A stretch of DNA of 64,000 nt, from the NCBI RefSeq assembly GCF_013030945.1, contig NZ_JABBXF010000044.1, positions 1 to 64,000 on the forward strand. The letters are read 5' to 3'. A program made the translations under genes and the position numbers. Source of the stretch: Streptomyces morookaense (GTDB lineage Bacteria; Actinomycetota; Actinomycetes; Streptomycetales; Streptomycetaceae). The notes below the pieces were generated by a model that searched no databases, was not told where the DNA came from, and worked only from the letters and a program-made list of their open reading frames with translations. Below, piece by piece: positions 1-8,146 of this stretch (position 1 is the first letter of the stretch; each line of letters opens with the position of its first letter).

Positions 1-1
1 G

Positions 2-28
2 GCCCTGAAGCAGGCCGCCGGACTGTAG
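2..28 (+). CDS. C-terminal end of an upstream gene (partial)
   Basis: Reading from base 2, the frame gives ALKQAAGL and then TAG. It fits the last eight codons of a plus-strand gene whose body lies outside the window. Too little is visible to name it. The choice rests only on the favourable codons and on the non-coding stretch that follows before the guaB1-like gene. Confidence 0.35.
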   Translation, partial: ALKQAAGL

Positions 29-254
29 GGCCGGCATCGTCCAATGGCCCTGGACCAGAGCGTCTCCGGGGCCTTGGCCGAAGGTACAGACCGGACATGC
101 GGGGCCTGGGGGAAGTCACAGAATGCGACTCCCATTGGCCAGTCAGCGGCGACATCATGGATGATGGGTCCAGGAACCTCAGCCCGATCCGGTGCGGGTT
201 CGGTGCTGACTCCCCACCCGCTTTGTACTCAAAACCGCAGGTGAGAGAGCCAGT

Positions 255-1697
255 ATGCGTTTCCTCAACGACCAGAAGCCGCCGTACGACCTCACGTACG
301 ACGACGTGTTCATGGTGCCGAGCCGCTCCGCGGTCGGTTCCCGCCAGGCAGTGGACCTCTCCACTCCGGACGGAACGGGCACCACCATCCCGCTCGTGGT
401 CGCCAACATGACCGCGATCGCCGGCCGCCGCATGGCCGAGACGGTCGCCCGCCGCGGTGGCCTCGTGGTCATCCCCCAGGACATCCCGATCGAGGTCGTC
501 ACCGACGTCATCTCCTGGGTCAAGAGCCGGCACCATGTGCTCGACACCCCCATCGTGCTGAGCCCCTCCCAGACCGTCGCCGACGCGCTCTCCCTGCTGC
601 CCAAGCGGGCCCACGGCGCCGGCGTCGTCGTCGACGAGGACCAGCGCCCGGTCGGCGTCGTCACCGAGCACGACCTGACCGGCGTGGACCGCTTCACCCA
701 GCTGTCCGAGGTGATGTCCAAGGAGCTGCTGCTCCTCGACGCCGACATCGACCCGCGCGAGGCGTTCAACCAGCTCGACGCCGCCCACCGCAAGCTCGCC
801 CCCGCCGTCGACAAGGACGGCAGGCTGGCCGGCATCCTGACCCGCAAGGGCGCCCTGCGCGCGACCCTCTACACCCCGGCCGTCGACGCGGACGGCAAGC
901 TGCGCATCGCCGCCGCCGTCGGCATCAACGGCGACGTGGCCGGCAAGGCCAAGGCCCTGCTCGCCGCCGGTGCGGACACCATCGTCGTGGACACCGCGCA
1001 CGGCCACCAGGAGGGCATGATCGCGGCGGTCAAGGCCGTCCGCGGGCTGGACCCGCAGGTCCCGATCGTCGCGGGCAACATCGTCGCCGCCGAGGGCGTG
1101 CGCGACCTCATCGAGGCCGGCGCGGACATCATCAAGGTCGGTGTGGGCCCGGGCGCCATGTGCACCACCCGCATGATGACCGGCGTGGGCCGCCCGCAGT
1201 TCTCCGCGGTGCTGGAGTGCGCCGCCGAGGCGAAGAAGTACGGCAAGCACGTCTGGGCCGACGGTGGCGTCCGTCACCCGCGCGATGTCGCCATGGCGCT
1301 CGCCGCCGGTGCCTCCAACGTCATGATCGGCTCCTGGTTCGCGGGTACCTACGAGTCCCCGGGCGACCTCCAGCAGACCGCCGACGGGCGGCTCTACAAG
1401 GAGAGCTTCGGCATGGCCTCGGCCCGCGCCGTGCGCAACCGCACCTCCGAGGAGTCGGCCTACGACCGCGCCCGCAAGGGCCTTTTCGAGGAGGGCATCT
1501 CCACCTCCCGCATGTTCCTCGACCCGGCCCGCCCGGGTGTCGAGGACCTGATCGACTCGATCATCGCGGGTGTCCGTTCCTCCTGCACCTACGCCGGCGC
1601 AGGCTCCCTGGAGGAGTTCGCCGAGCGTGCCGTCGTCGGCGTCCAGAGCGCCGCTGGTTATGCGGAGGGCAAGCCGCTGCACGCCAGCTGGCAGTAG
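255..1697 (+). CDS. guaB1: GuaB1-family GMP reductase (IMP dehydrogenase-related)
   Basis: This 480-residue cytoplasmic protein has the IMPDH/GMPR TIM barrel interrupted by a CBS pair (about residues 95-210). The barrel carries VGPGAMCTTRMMTGVG with the catalytic Cys loop, the phosphate-binding stretch ADGGVRHPRDVA and the flap sequence after SFGMASARA. The family is called IMP dehydrogenase in many genomes, but mycobacterial GuaB1 is known to act as a GMP reductase, converting GMP to IMP with NADPH in purine salvage. The start follows GAGAGAG and gives MRFLNDQKPPYDLTYDDVF, the usual family N-terminus. A strong terminator follows immediately, so it is probably monocistronic. Confidence 0.93.
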   Translation: MRFLNDQKPPYDLTYDDVFMVPSRSAVGSRQAVDLSTPDGTGTTIPLVVANMTAIAGRRMAETVARRGGLVVIPQDIPIEVVTDVISWVKSRHHVLDTPIVLSPSQTVADALSLLPKRAHGAGVVVDEDQRPVGVVTEHDLTGVDRFTQLSEVMSKELLLLDADIDPREAFNQLDAAHRKLAPAVDKDGRLAGILTRKGALRATLYTPAVDADGKLRIAAAVGINGDVAGKAKALLAAGADTIVVDTAHGHQEGMIAAVKAVRGLDPQVPIVAGNIVAAEGVRDLIEAGADIIKVGVGPGAMCTTRMMTGVGRPQFSAVLECAAEAKKYGKHVWADGGVRHPRDVAMALAAGASNVMIGSWFAGTYESPGDLQQTADGRLYKESFGMASARAVRNRTSEESAYDRARKGLFEEGISTSRMFLDPARPGVEDLIDSIIAGVRSSCTYAGAGSLEEFAERAVVGVQSAAGYAEGKPLHASWQ

Positions 1698-1711
1698 TCC
1701 CGCAGTGCCCG

Positions 1712-1748
1712 AAAGGGGCGCGACCCGGTTTCCGGGTCGCGCCCCTTT
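1712..1748 (+). terminator. Rho-independent terminator of guaB1
   Basis: A perfect 17-bp stem (arms 1712-1728 and 1732-1748, loop TTT) starts in an A-run and ends in a T-run. It is the clearest intrinsic terminator in the window and sits 14 bases past the guaB1 stop. Confidence 0.95.
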
Positions 1749-1794
1749 TTGCTTCGCTTTTTTGCTCAGCCTGTACCGATTGCTGATGCAGGGT

Positions 1795-1868
1795 GCAATG
1801 ATCTTTCGTTTCGGAGCACCCCACGCAATGATCGAACGGCCATACGCAATAATGGTGCATTACGAGCG
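1795..1868 (+). promoter_or_regulatory. Array of GCAATGATC-like boxes upstream of the permease
   Basis: GCAATGATC occurs at 1795-1803 and 1825-1833, and the variant GCAATAATG at 1846-1854, followed by an inverted TGCATTACG. Start-to-start spacings of 30 and 21 bases put the boxes on roughly the same face of the helix. The Lrp-type regulator encoded just after the permease is a natural candidate to bind here, but this is inference. Confidence 0.5.
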
Positions 1869-2026
1869 CAGGTCATCACCTCGTAAGGTCTGCGCAGAAC
1901 GTGGAGTGGCGGGTACCGCTTGCTCGGCGGTACCCCCTGCTACGGGACAGCTCTGCCCTGTCGGCGCGCCCGTGGGTGACCGCCGTTCGCCCGCGCCCTC
2001 CACCGGCAGCGATAAGGAGCCACCCA

Positions 2027-3544
2027 GTGTTGGACCACGGCACAGCGCCCCCCGCCACCGGTCACGACGCGCGCACCCCGCAGGCGCCCGTCGGATTCGG
2101 TGCCCGTCTGATGCGACGCAAGCCGGTCGAACGGCTGGTCGCCGAGGGCGGCCAGGGCGAGGGCGGCACCCTGCGCCGGTCGCTCGGCATGTGGCAGCTG
2201 ACGATGATCAGCATCGGTGCCACGCTGGGCACCGGCATCTTCGTCGTGCTCGGCGAGGCCGTCCCCAAGGCCGGTCCCGCGGTCATCGTCTCGTTCGTCA
2301 TCGCCGGCATCACCGCGCTGTTCTCGGCCCTGTCCTACGCCGAGCTCGCCGGCACGATCCCGGTGTCCGGGTCCTCGTACTCGTACGCCTACGCCACCCT
2401 GGGCGAGCTCGTCGCCTGGGTCTGCGGCTGGTGCCTGATCCTGGAGTACGGCGTCTCGGTCGCGGCCGTCGCCGTGGGCTGGGGGCAGTACCTGAACGAG
2501 CTGCTCGACGGCACGATCGGGGTCACCATCCCGGCGTCGCTGGCCAACCCGCCGGGCGACGGCGGCATCTTCAACCTGCCGGCGCTGATCGTCGTGCTGC
2601 TGTGCATGGTGTTCCTGCTGGGCGGGGCGAAGGAGAGCGCCCGGGCGAACACGATCATGGTCGTGGTGAAGATCGCCGCGCTGCTGCTCTTCTGCGGCGT
2701 CGCCTTCCAGGGCGTCAAGGCCGGCAACTACGCCCCGTTCATGCCGCTGGGCGTGGCGGGCGTGAGCTCGGCCGGTGCCTCGCTGTTCTTCTCCTACATC
2801 GGCTTCGACGCCGCCTCCACCGCGGGCGAGGAGGCCAAGGACGCCCAGCGCGACCTGCCGCGCGCGATCATGCTCTCGCTGATCATCGTCACCGCGCTGT
2901 ACTGCCTGGTCGCGGCTGTCGCCGTCGGTGCCCTGCCGTGGAAGCAGTTCGCGGGCACGGAGGCCGCGCTCGCCGGGATCATGAAGGACGTCACGGGTCA
3001 GAGCTTCTGGGCCGTGCTGCTCGCGGCCGGTGCCGTCATCGCCATCGCGAGCGTCGTGCTGACCGTGCTCTACGGCCAGACCCGCATCCTCTTCGCCATG
3101 TCCCGTGACGGCCTGGTCCCCAAGGCCTTCTCCAAGGTGCACGCCAAGAGCGGTGTCCCGCGGACGAACACGATCATCGTCTCGCTGTTCTGCGGCGTCC
3201 TCGCGGCGGCCGTCCCGCTGGGCCAGCTCGCCGACGCCACCAGCATCGGCACGCTCTTCGCCTTCGCCCTGGTCAACGTCGCCGTGATCGTGCTGCGGCG
3301 CACCCGCCCCGAGATGAAGCGCAGCTTCCGGGTGCCGCTCAGCCCGTTCTTCCCGGCCATCGGCTTCCTGCTCTGCATCTACATGATGGGCAGCCTGGAC
3401 GTCGTCACATGGGAGGTCTTCGGCGCCTGGATGGTCGTCGGCCTGCTGATCTACTTCTTCTACGGGCGCAAGGCCTCCCGGCTCGAGCGCGAGTCCGCGG
3501 GGGAGACGGAGACGCCCGCCGTGGAGCCCGCTGCTGCGGAGTAG
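2027..3544 (+). CDS. APC-family amino acid permease
   Basis: This 505-residue inner-membrane transporter of the amino acid-polyamine-organocation superfamily is predicted to take up amino acids by cation symport. The N-terminal domain has TMISIGATLGTGIFVVLGEA, the unwound first helix that binds substrate. About 12 hydrophobic segments follow, with FFSYIGFDAASTAGEEAKD in the helix 6 region. I chose GTG 2027 because AAGGAG lies seven bases upstream; earlier in-frame starts have poor sequence. The protein resembles bacterial cationic amino-acid transporters (CAT/YfnA group). Tandem direct repeats precede it and an Lrp-like regulator follows on the same strand. Confidence 0.9.
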   Translation: MLDHGTAPPATGHDARTPQAPVGFGARLMRRKPVERLVAEGGQGEGGTLRRSLGMWQLTMISIGATLGTGIFVVLGEAVPKAGPAVIVSFVIAGITALFSALSYAELAGTIPVSGSSYSYAYATLGELVAWVCGWCLILEYGVSVAAVAVGWGQYLNELLDGTIGVTIPASLANPPGDGGIFNLPALIVVLLCMVFLLGGAKESARANTIMVVVKIAALLLFCGVAFQGVKAGNYAPFMPLGVAGVSSAGASLFFSYIGFDAASTAGEEAKDAQRDLPRAIMLSLIIVTALYCLVAAVAVGALPWKQFAGTEAALAGIMKDVTGQSFWAVLLAAGAVIAIASVVLTVLYGQTRILFAMSRDGLVPKAFSKVHAKSGVPRTNTIIVSLFCGVLAAAVPLGQLADATSIGTLFAFALVNVAVIVLRRTRPEMKRSFRVPLSPFFPAIGFLLCIYMMGSLDVVTWEVFGAWMVVGLLIYFFYGRKASRLERESAGETETPAVEPAAAE

Positions 3545-3622
3545 GCCTGCGATGTCGCGATTGCGCCGTCCGTGATCTACTTCTCACTACAGCAGACCTC
3601 TTAGAGAAGTGATCCACCCGCA

Positions 3623-4078
3623 GTGCGACTGAACGAGCTCGACGAACGCATCGTGCATGCCCTGGCCGAAGACGCCAGGCGCTCCTACGCCGACATCGGC
3701 GCGGAGATCGGGCTGAGCGCGCCGGCCGTCAAACGGCGCGTCGACCGGCTCCGCGCCGAGGGCGCCATCACGGGGTTCACGGTCCGCGTGGACCCCGCGG
3801 CACTCGGCTGGGAGACCGAGGGGTTCATCGAGCTCTACTGCCGCCGGAACACCTCGCCCGAGGCGATCCACCGGGGGCTGTCCCGCTACCCGGAGGTCGC
3901 CTCGGCCTCCACGGTCACGGGCGAGGCCGATGCGATCGTCCAGATCTTCGCCTCGGACATGCGGCACTTCGAACGGGTCCTGGAACGCATCGCGGGCGAG
4001 CCGTTCGTCGAACGGACGAAGTCGGTGCTCGTCCTCTCCCCGCTGTTGCGGCGCTTCAGCTCCGGGGCGCCGTCCTAG
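3623..4078 (+). CDS. Lrp/AsnC-family transcriptional regulator
   Basis: This 151-residue protein has an N-terminal winged helix-turn-helix (about residues 3-50, LDERIVHALAEDARRSYADI) and a C-terminal RAM ligand-sensing domain (about 65-140). Proteins of this family form octameric or dimeric DNA-binding assemblies that respond to amino acids. It starts at GTG. It lies 78 bases after the amino-acid permease on the same strand, so control of that permease is likely but not shown. Confidence 0.9.
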   Translation: MRLNELDERIVHALAEDARRSYADIGAEIGLSAPAVKRRVDRLRAEGAITGFTVRVDPAALGWETEGFIELYCRRNTSPEAIHRGLSRYPEVASASTVTGEADAIVQIFASDMRHFERVLERIAGEPFVERTKSVLVLSPLLRRFSSGAPS

Positions 4079-4093
4079 GGCGTGCCCGACGGG

Positions 4094-4795
4094 TCAGCTC
4101 GTGGCGTTCGGCGAGAGCGCCGTGAACCACAGCAGGGCCACGGTCGCCACACCCATGATCGGCGTGAGGATCTCCGTCTCCAGCCGGTTGCCGCTGGACT
4201 TGATCACCACTATTTCGTAGCGGGTCCTGATCGGCCACAGCCAGGGCGCGCCCCGCTTGGTGATCGAGTCGCCCAGCAGATGGGCCACGCAGCCCAGCCC
4301 GACGGCGTACGGCAGCCAGCCCGGCGCCGAGGGGATGAACTTGGCTATCACCGCGGTGCCGATGCCGGCCATCGCCACGATGGTGCCCCACGCGTGGAAA
4401 CCGTGGCCGGGCGGGCAGATGTTGAGCGCCCGGACGGCCAGGGCCAGCAGGAAGAACGTCATGCCCAGCGTGAACGGCCGCCCCAGGAACGTCACTCCGG
4501 CCCAGCTGCCGAGCGTCATCAGCGCGACGAAGAACAGCGAGTGCGTGGCGTGCCGGTGGCCGCCGGAGGCCCAGGCCACGAAGCGGCACAGCGTCTTGGA
4601 CACCGGGCCGAGGAAGTTGGCTATGGTTCCGTCGTGATGGTCCAGGTCCGGCAGCAGCGCGGCACCGGCGCACAGGACCGTTCCCATCAGTATTTCCTGC
4701 GGCGCCAGATGCGCATGCATGACCAGCGGCGGCAGGTACGGTGCCGTGCCCGCGAACAGCAGCGCACCGCTCACGGCGTGCGAGTGGCCCATCAT
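4094..4795 (-). CDS. DUF457/YdjM-type membrane metal-dependent hydrolase
   Basis: This 233-residue integral membrane protein starts MMGHSHAVSGALLF. It carries the family's conserved histidine/aspartate clusters: HSHA near residue 4, LLPDLDHHDGT near 47-57 and GHRHATHSLFF near 79-89. Five or six hydrophobic helices surround them. The family is annotated as metal-dependent hydrolase, and some members are DNA-damage induced, but the substrate is unknown. It converges on the Lrp gene and has no obvious operon partner. Confidence 0.85.
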   Translation of the reverse strand: MMGHSHAVSGALLFAGTAPYLPPLVMHAHLAPQEILMGTVLCAGAALLPDLDHHDGTIANFLGPVSKTLCRFVAWASGGHRHATHSLFFVALMTLGSWAGVTFLGRPFTLGMTFFLLALAVRALNICPPGHGFHAWGTIVAMAGIGTAVIAKFIPSAPGWLPYAVGLGCVAHLLGDSITKRGAPWLWPIRTRYEIVVIKSSGNRLETEILTPIMGVATVALLWFTALSPNATS

Positions 4796-4882
4796 GACGT
4801 GGTCGTTCTCCCCGTTCCGGCGTCACGAGGGTGACGCATCATCAAAACCCGGGAGACGCTACCAGCAAGATCCACGGTTCCC

Positions 4883-5536
4883 TCAGGCGAGCAGCCCCTT
4901 CAGCCGGGCCCGGGTGAACGCCGCGATCGTGAACGCACAGGTGATGGCACCGGACGCGATCATCTCCTCCGCCGTGCGCCGGGACACGGTGCTCGCCCGC
5001 CGGATGCCCTCGGCCGTGTCCAGGGCGCCCGTGCCGCGGATGCGGGCCGCGAAGAGCTCGACGTGCTCGCCGAGCAGCCCGCTGTCGGGATGCAGCGCAC
5101 CCAGCGGCACCAACTCCTCGGCTTGCGCGCCCAGTTCCTCCTCCAGCTCGCGCACCGCGTTCGCCGCGCCGGTGGCCCCCGCCGCCCCCATGCCCCGCGG
5201 CGCCTCCCAGTGCCAGCGGCGGGTGGCATGCCGGTAGTGCTCGACGAGCACGATGCCGTCGGCACCGACCAGCGGCAGCACCACGGCACCGGGGCTCTCC
5301 GCCGTGGGCACCAGCCGGACGTACAGCCCCAGCGCACCGCCGGGAAAGCGGACCGCGTCGCGCACGACGGTCACGAACCGGTCGGCGTAGACCACACCGA
5401 CCGGTTCGTCCGTGCCCGCTCCGACGCTGCGCCGCGCCTCCTCGATACGGGCGGGATCGAGGAGAATCTCGATCCCGCCCGGCGAGTTCCCGAACAGCTC
5501 CGGGCGCGCGGCGCGCAGGCGGTCATAGGGGGTCAC
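4883..5536 (-). CDS. Nudix hydrolase
   Basis: This 217-residue protein has a Nudix core at about residues 55-160. The Nudix box ends in RELEEELGA (129-137), giving the metal-binding REUXEEXGU signature. The upstream acidic residue of the canonical G-x5-E is replaced by Ala (GMGAAGAT), so the box is slightly degenerate. The layout resembles ADP-ribose pyrophosphatase-type hydrolases, though the substrate cannot be read from sequence. GTG 5536 is preferred because GAGGAG lies just upstream; a longer open frame has non-coding character. Confidence 0.8.
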   Translation of the reverse strand: MTPYDRLRAARPELFGNSPGGIEILLDPARIEEARRSVGAGTDEPVGVVYADRFVTVVRDAVRFPGGALGLYVRLVPTAESPGAVVLPLVGADGIVLVEHYRHATRRWHWEAPRGMGAAGATGAANAVRELEEELGAQAEELVPLGALHPDSGLLGEHVELFAARIRGTGALDTAEGIRRASTVSRRTAEEMIASGAITCAFTIAAFTRARLKGLLA

Positions 5537-5556
5537 GGCGTCTCCTCGCACGGGCT

Positions 5557-7074
5557 TCAGTAGTCCAGGTTCTCGTCCTGGACGGTGGCCGAGCTGGTGG
5601 CGGCCGCCCGGCGGGCCTGCTCCTGGTACCCGGGCAGTCGGCGGACCATGCTGTGGAACTGTTCCCATTCACGCGTGCTGTCGAACCGGACGGAGGCCAT
5701 CTCGCGGGCGAACTTCTGCTCGCGGCGCCCCTCCCGCCGGTTGCGCAGCACCAGTTGCACGGATCCGCCGTACTTGGCCGTGGCGGCGCCTATTTCACCG
5801 GTGACGGACCAGGTCTCGTTCCCCGTGATCGCGGAGAAGACGCTGCCGCCGATGGTGATGACGATCTCCAGGACCGGCCACCATTTGTTGGCCCGGGCCC
5901 GCTGGGCGTATCGGGCCCCGGCGAGGCGCACGATCTCGGAGTTCAGCCGCACATAGCGGTCGAAGACCAGCCCCGCGCGCTCGTGGAAGGCGACCGGGTC
6001 GGCGATGAGGGCGTCGAACGCCTCCATGTAGCGGTGCCACGGTGTGCTCTGCCGCAGGGACACGATGTCCTCGAGGGCCAGCGCGTCCACCGTGGACGGG
6101 GTGAGGGCGAGCCGGTCCTGCACCGTGGAGAACGCCTGGCGCTGCAGGAACAGCAGCAGTTGCTCCGGGTCCGTGATCGTCCCGCTCGGTGCGGTGCGCA
6201 GATCCCGCCACTCCTGGAGGGCGACCCGCCGGAGGCTGCCGGACGGGGTCAGCGGATACATGCCCAGGGCGTCGGCGAGATTGACGTTGTAGATGAGATC
6301 CAGCAGTTGCTTGATCTCCCCGGCGAACGGCTTCGCCCCGTCGTACTTCCCGTCGGACACCGGCAGGCCCGGTGCGGAGACGAACTGCTCGTAGAGCACG
6401 TTGCGGGTGACGTGCTGGTCGTGCGTGCGGCGCTCGTTGCTCAGCTGGACGACCTCGCCGATCTTCTCCGCGAACTGCTGCACCCGCCGCTCCGGGACCC
6501 CGACCTGGGAGGCCAGCAGGGGGATGTCCTTGGCGGTCAGTCCCTGGACGCGGGCGGCGAACGGGTTGAAGAGGGCGTTTCTGGTGGTGTCGGCGTTCTC
6601 CCGGTCGTCCCAGGAGAGCCGCACACACGTGGTGCGCGCACCCGCCGGCATCTGTTCCAGCGTCTCCTGCCAGGCGGCGAACCCCTCCTCGTCGACATCC
6701 ACGCCGCGCGGCCGGTCGGCCGGCTCCCGCTCGTGGAGGAGATAGGGGACCAGAGCCCCCTCGGCCAGCAGCTTCTGGTGGGCGAGGCGGGCGGCGCCGC
6801 CCTCCAGGAGGTCCCGGCTCATGGCCCGGTTGTTGTAGAAGAACACCCGGTTGACCACGACCTGCCGGGTGTTGATGAGGCTGCGGAAGTACTCCGCCCG
6901 GACCTCCTTCCCGCGTATGTTCTCGACGTCCCTCAAAGACCGGCCCTTTTTGACCATTTCTCTGGTCAGGCGAGCAGTGACCCACTGGTTGTCGAGGGAT
7001 TGCGCGATCACCGCGCCTTTCCGTAATTCGGGTGGTCGCACCTTGATCGTCGTCCCGGCCGTGCCCTGCGTCAT
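5557..7074 (-). CDS. Hypothetical protein, 505 aa
   Basis: I do not recognise this protein. It starts MTQGTAGTTIKVRPPELRKG behind a G-rich ribosome site and ends SATVQDENLDY. It is charged and mostly helical in appearance. One hydrophobic stretch near residues 395-420 (WWPVLEIVITIGGSVFSAIT) might contact a membrane. No signal peptide or catalytic motif is visible. It lies 20 bases upstream of the Nudix gene on the same strand, so the two may be cotranscribed. It is transcribed divergently from the nitrilase-like gene. Confidence 0.75.
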   Translation of the reverse strand: MTQGTAGTTIKVRPPELRKGAVIAQSLDNQWVTARLTREMVKKGRSLRDVENIRGKEVRAEYFRSLINTRQVVVNRVFFYNNRAMSRDLLEGGAARLAHQKLLAEGALVPYLLHEREPADRPRGVDVDEEGFAAWQETLEQMPAGARTTCVRLSWDDRENADTTRNALFNPFAARVQGLTAKDIPLLASQVGVPERRVQQFAEKIGEVVQLSNERRTHDQHVTRNVLYEQFVSAPGLPVSDGKYDGAKPFAGEIKQLLDLIYNVNLADALGMYPLTPSGSLRRVALQEWRDLRTAPSGTITDPEQLLLFLQRQAFSTVQDRLALTPSTVDALALEDIVSLRQSTPWHRYMEAFDALIADPVAFHERAGLVFDRYVRLNSEIVRLAGARYAQRARANKWWPVLEIVITIGGSVFSAITGNETWSVTGEIGAATAKYGGSVQLVLRNRREGRREQKFAREMASVRFDSTREWEQFHSMVRRLPGYQEQARRAAATSSATVQDENLDY

Positions 7075-7281
7075 GTCAACCCCCAGTCCTCCGACCGACG
7101 CGCCAACGGTAGCGGTGCGTGCAACGAATCGCCGCGATGCCGCCGAAACGCGCAATGAATATGCCGAAGACACGCAACATCGATGCCTTGTCCCGCCCTG
7201 TTACCGGCCCGTACCGTCAAGGCGTTTAACGAATCCTTGTCTCCCGGGTCTCCCCGCTCGATCAGCTGAAGAGGACGCCGT

Positions 7282-8082
7282 ATGAAGCCGCTGCGCATCG
7301 CGCTGTACCAGGGCCCCGGCGGCGTTCCGTCCTCCACCGCCGACAGCCTTGCCGCCCTTGCCGCCGCCGCCCGGCGGGCGGCCGACGGGGGTGCGCGGCT
7401 GCTGTTGACCAACGAGCTGTACCTGAGCGGATACGCCGTCGGCTCCCGGTTCGGCGAACTCGCGGAACCCGCCGACGGGCCCGGCGCCGAGGCCGTCTCC
7501 CGGATCGCGGCCGAGCACGATCTGGCCATCGGCTACGGCTACCCGGAGCGGGACGGCGACACGGTCTTCAACTCCTTCCAGCTCTTCGGCCCGGACGGCT
7601 CCCGGCTCGCCAACTACCGCAAGGCGCACGTCTTCGGCGACTACGAGAACGCCCACTTCACCCCCGGCCGGGAGCTCGTCGTCCAGGCCGACCTCGACGG
7701 CGTCCGCCTCGGCCTGCTGATCTGCTACGACGTCGAGTTCCCCGAGGCCGTGCGCGCCCACGCGCTCGCCGGGACCCAGCTGCTGCTCGTCCCGACGGCA
7801 CTGGTGCGCCCGTTCGAGATCGTCCCGCAGACGATCGTGCCGGCCCGCGCCTGGGAGAGTCAGCTCTACATCGCCTACGTCAACCGCTGCGGTGTCGAAG
7901 GCGAGTTCCCCTTCGCCGGGCTGTCCTGCCTGGCCGCACCCGACGGGACCGTACGGGCCCGGGCCGGGGCCGGTGAGGATCTCGTCCTCGCCGAGGCGGA
8001 CCCGGCCCTGCTCGCGTCCTCGCGTGCCCTGAACACCTATCTGAGCGACCGGCGCCCCGAGTTGTACGGCGCGCTGCGCTGA
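7282..8082 (+). CDS. Carbon-nitrogen hydrolase (nitrilase superfamily)
   Basis: This 266-residue cytoplasmic enzyme has the complete nitrilase-superfamily catalytic set: Glu45 in TNELYLSGY, Lys114 in NYRKAHVFGD and Cys148 in LLICYDVEFPE. Members hydrolyse amides or nitriles to acids. The start follows AGAGGACGCCGT. A flavin amine oxidase gene follows after 64 bases on the same strand, so the pair probably works in sequence. If the oxidase makes an amide from an amino acid, this enzyme could release the acid. Confidence 0.88.
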   Translation: MKPLRIALYQGPGGVPSSTADSLAALAAAARRAADGGARLLLTNELYLSGYAVGSRFGELAEPADGPGAEAVSRIAAEHDLAIGYGYPERDGDTVFNSFQLFGPDGSRLANYRKAHVFGDYENAHFTPGRELVVQADLDGVRLGLLICYDVEFPEAVRAHALAGTQLLLVPTALVRPFEIVPQTIVPARAWESQLYIAYVNRCGVEGEFPFAGLSCLAAPDGTVRARAGAGEDLVLAEADPALLASSRALNTYLSDRRPELYGALR

Positions 8083-8146
8083 CCACCGCGGTACCTCGCC
8101 TGCCACCCCCTCCCCAACACCCCCTGTCAGTAGGAGAGTCCAGCCG

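Noticed and set aside
7282..8082. IaaH-type amidase
   Set aside because: The Glu-Lys-Cys triad is of the nitrilase superfamily; no amidase-signature Ser-cisSer-Lys was seen.
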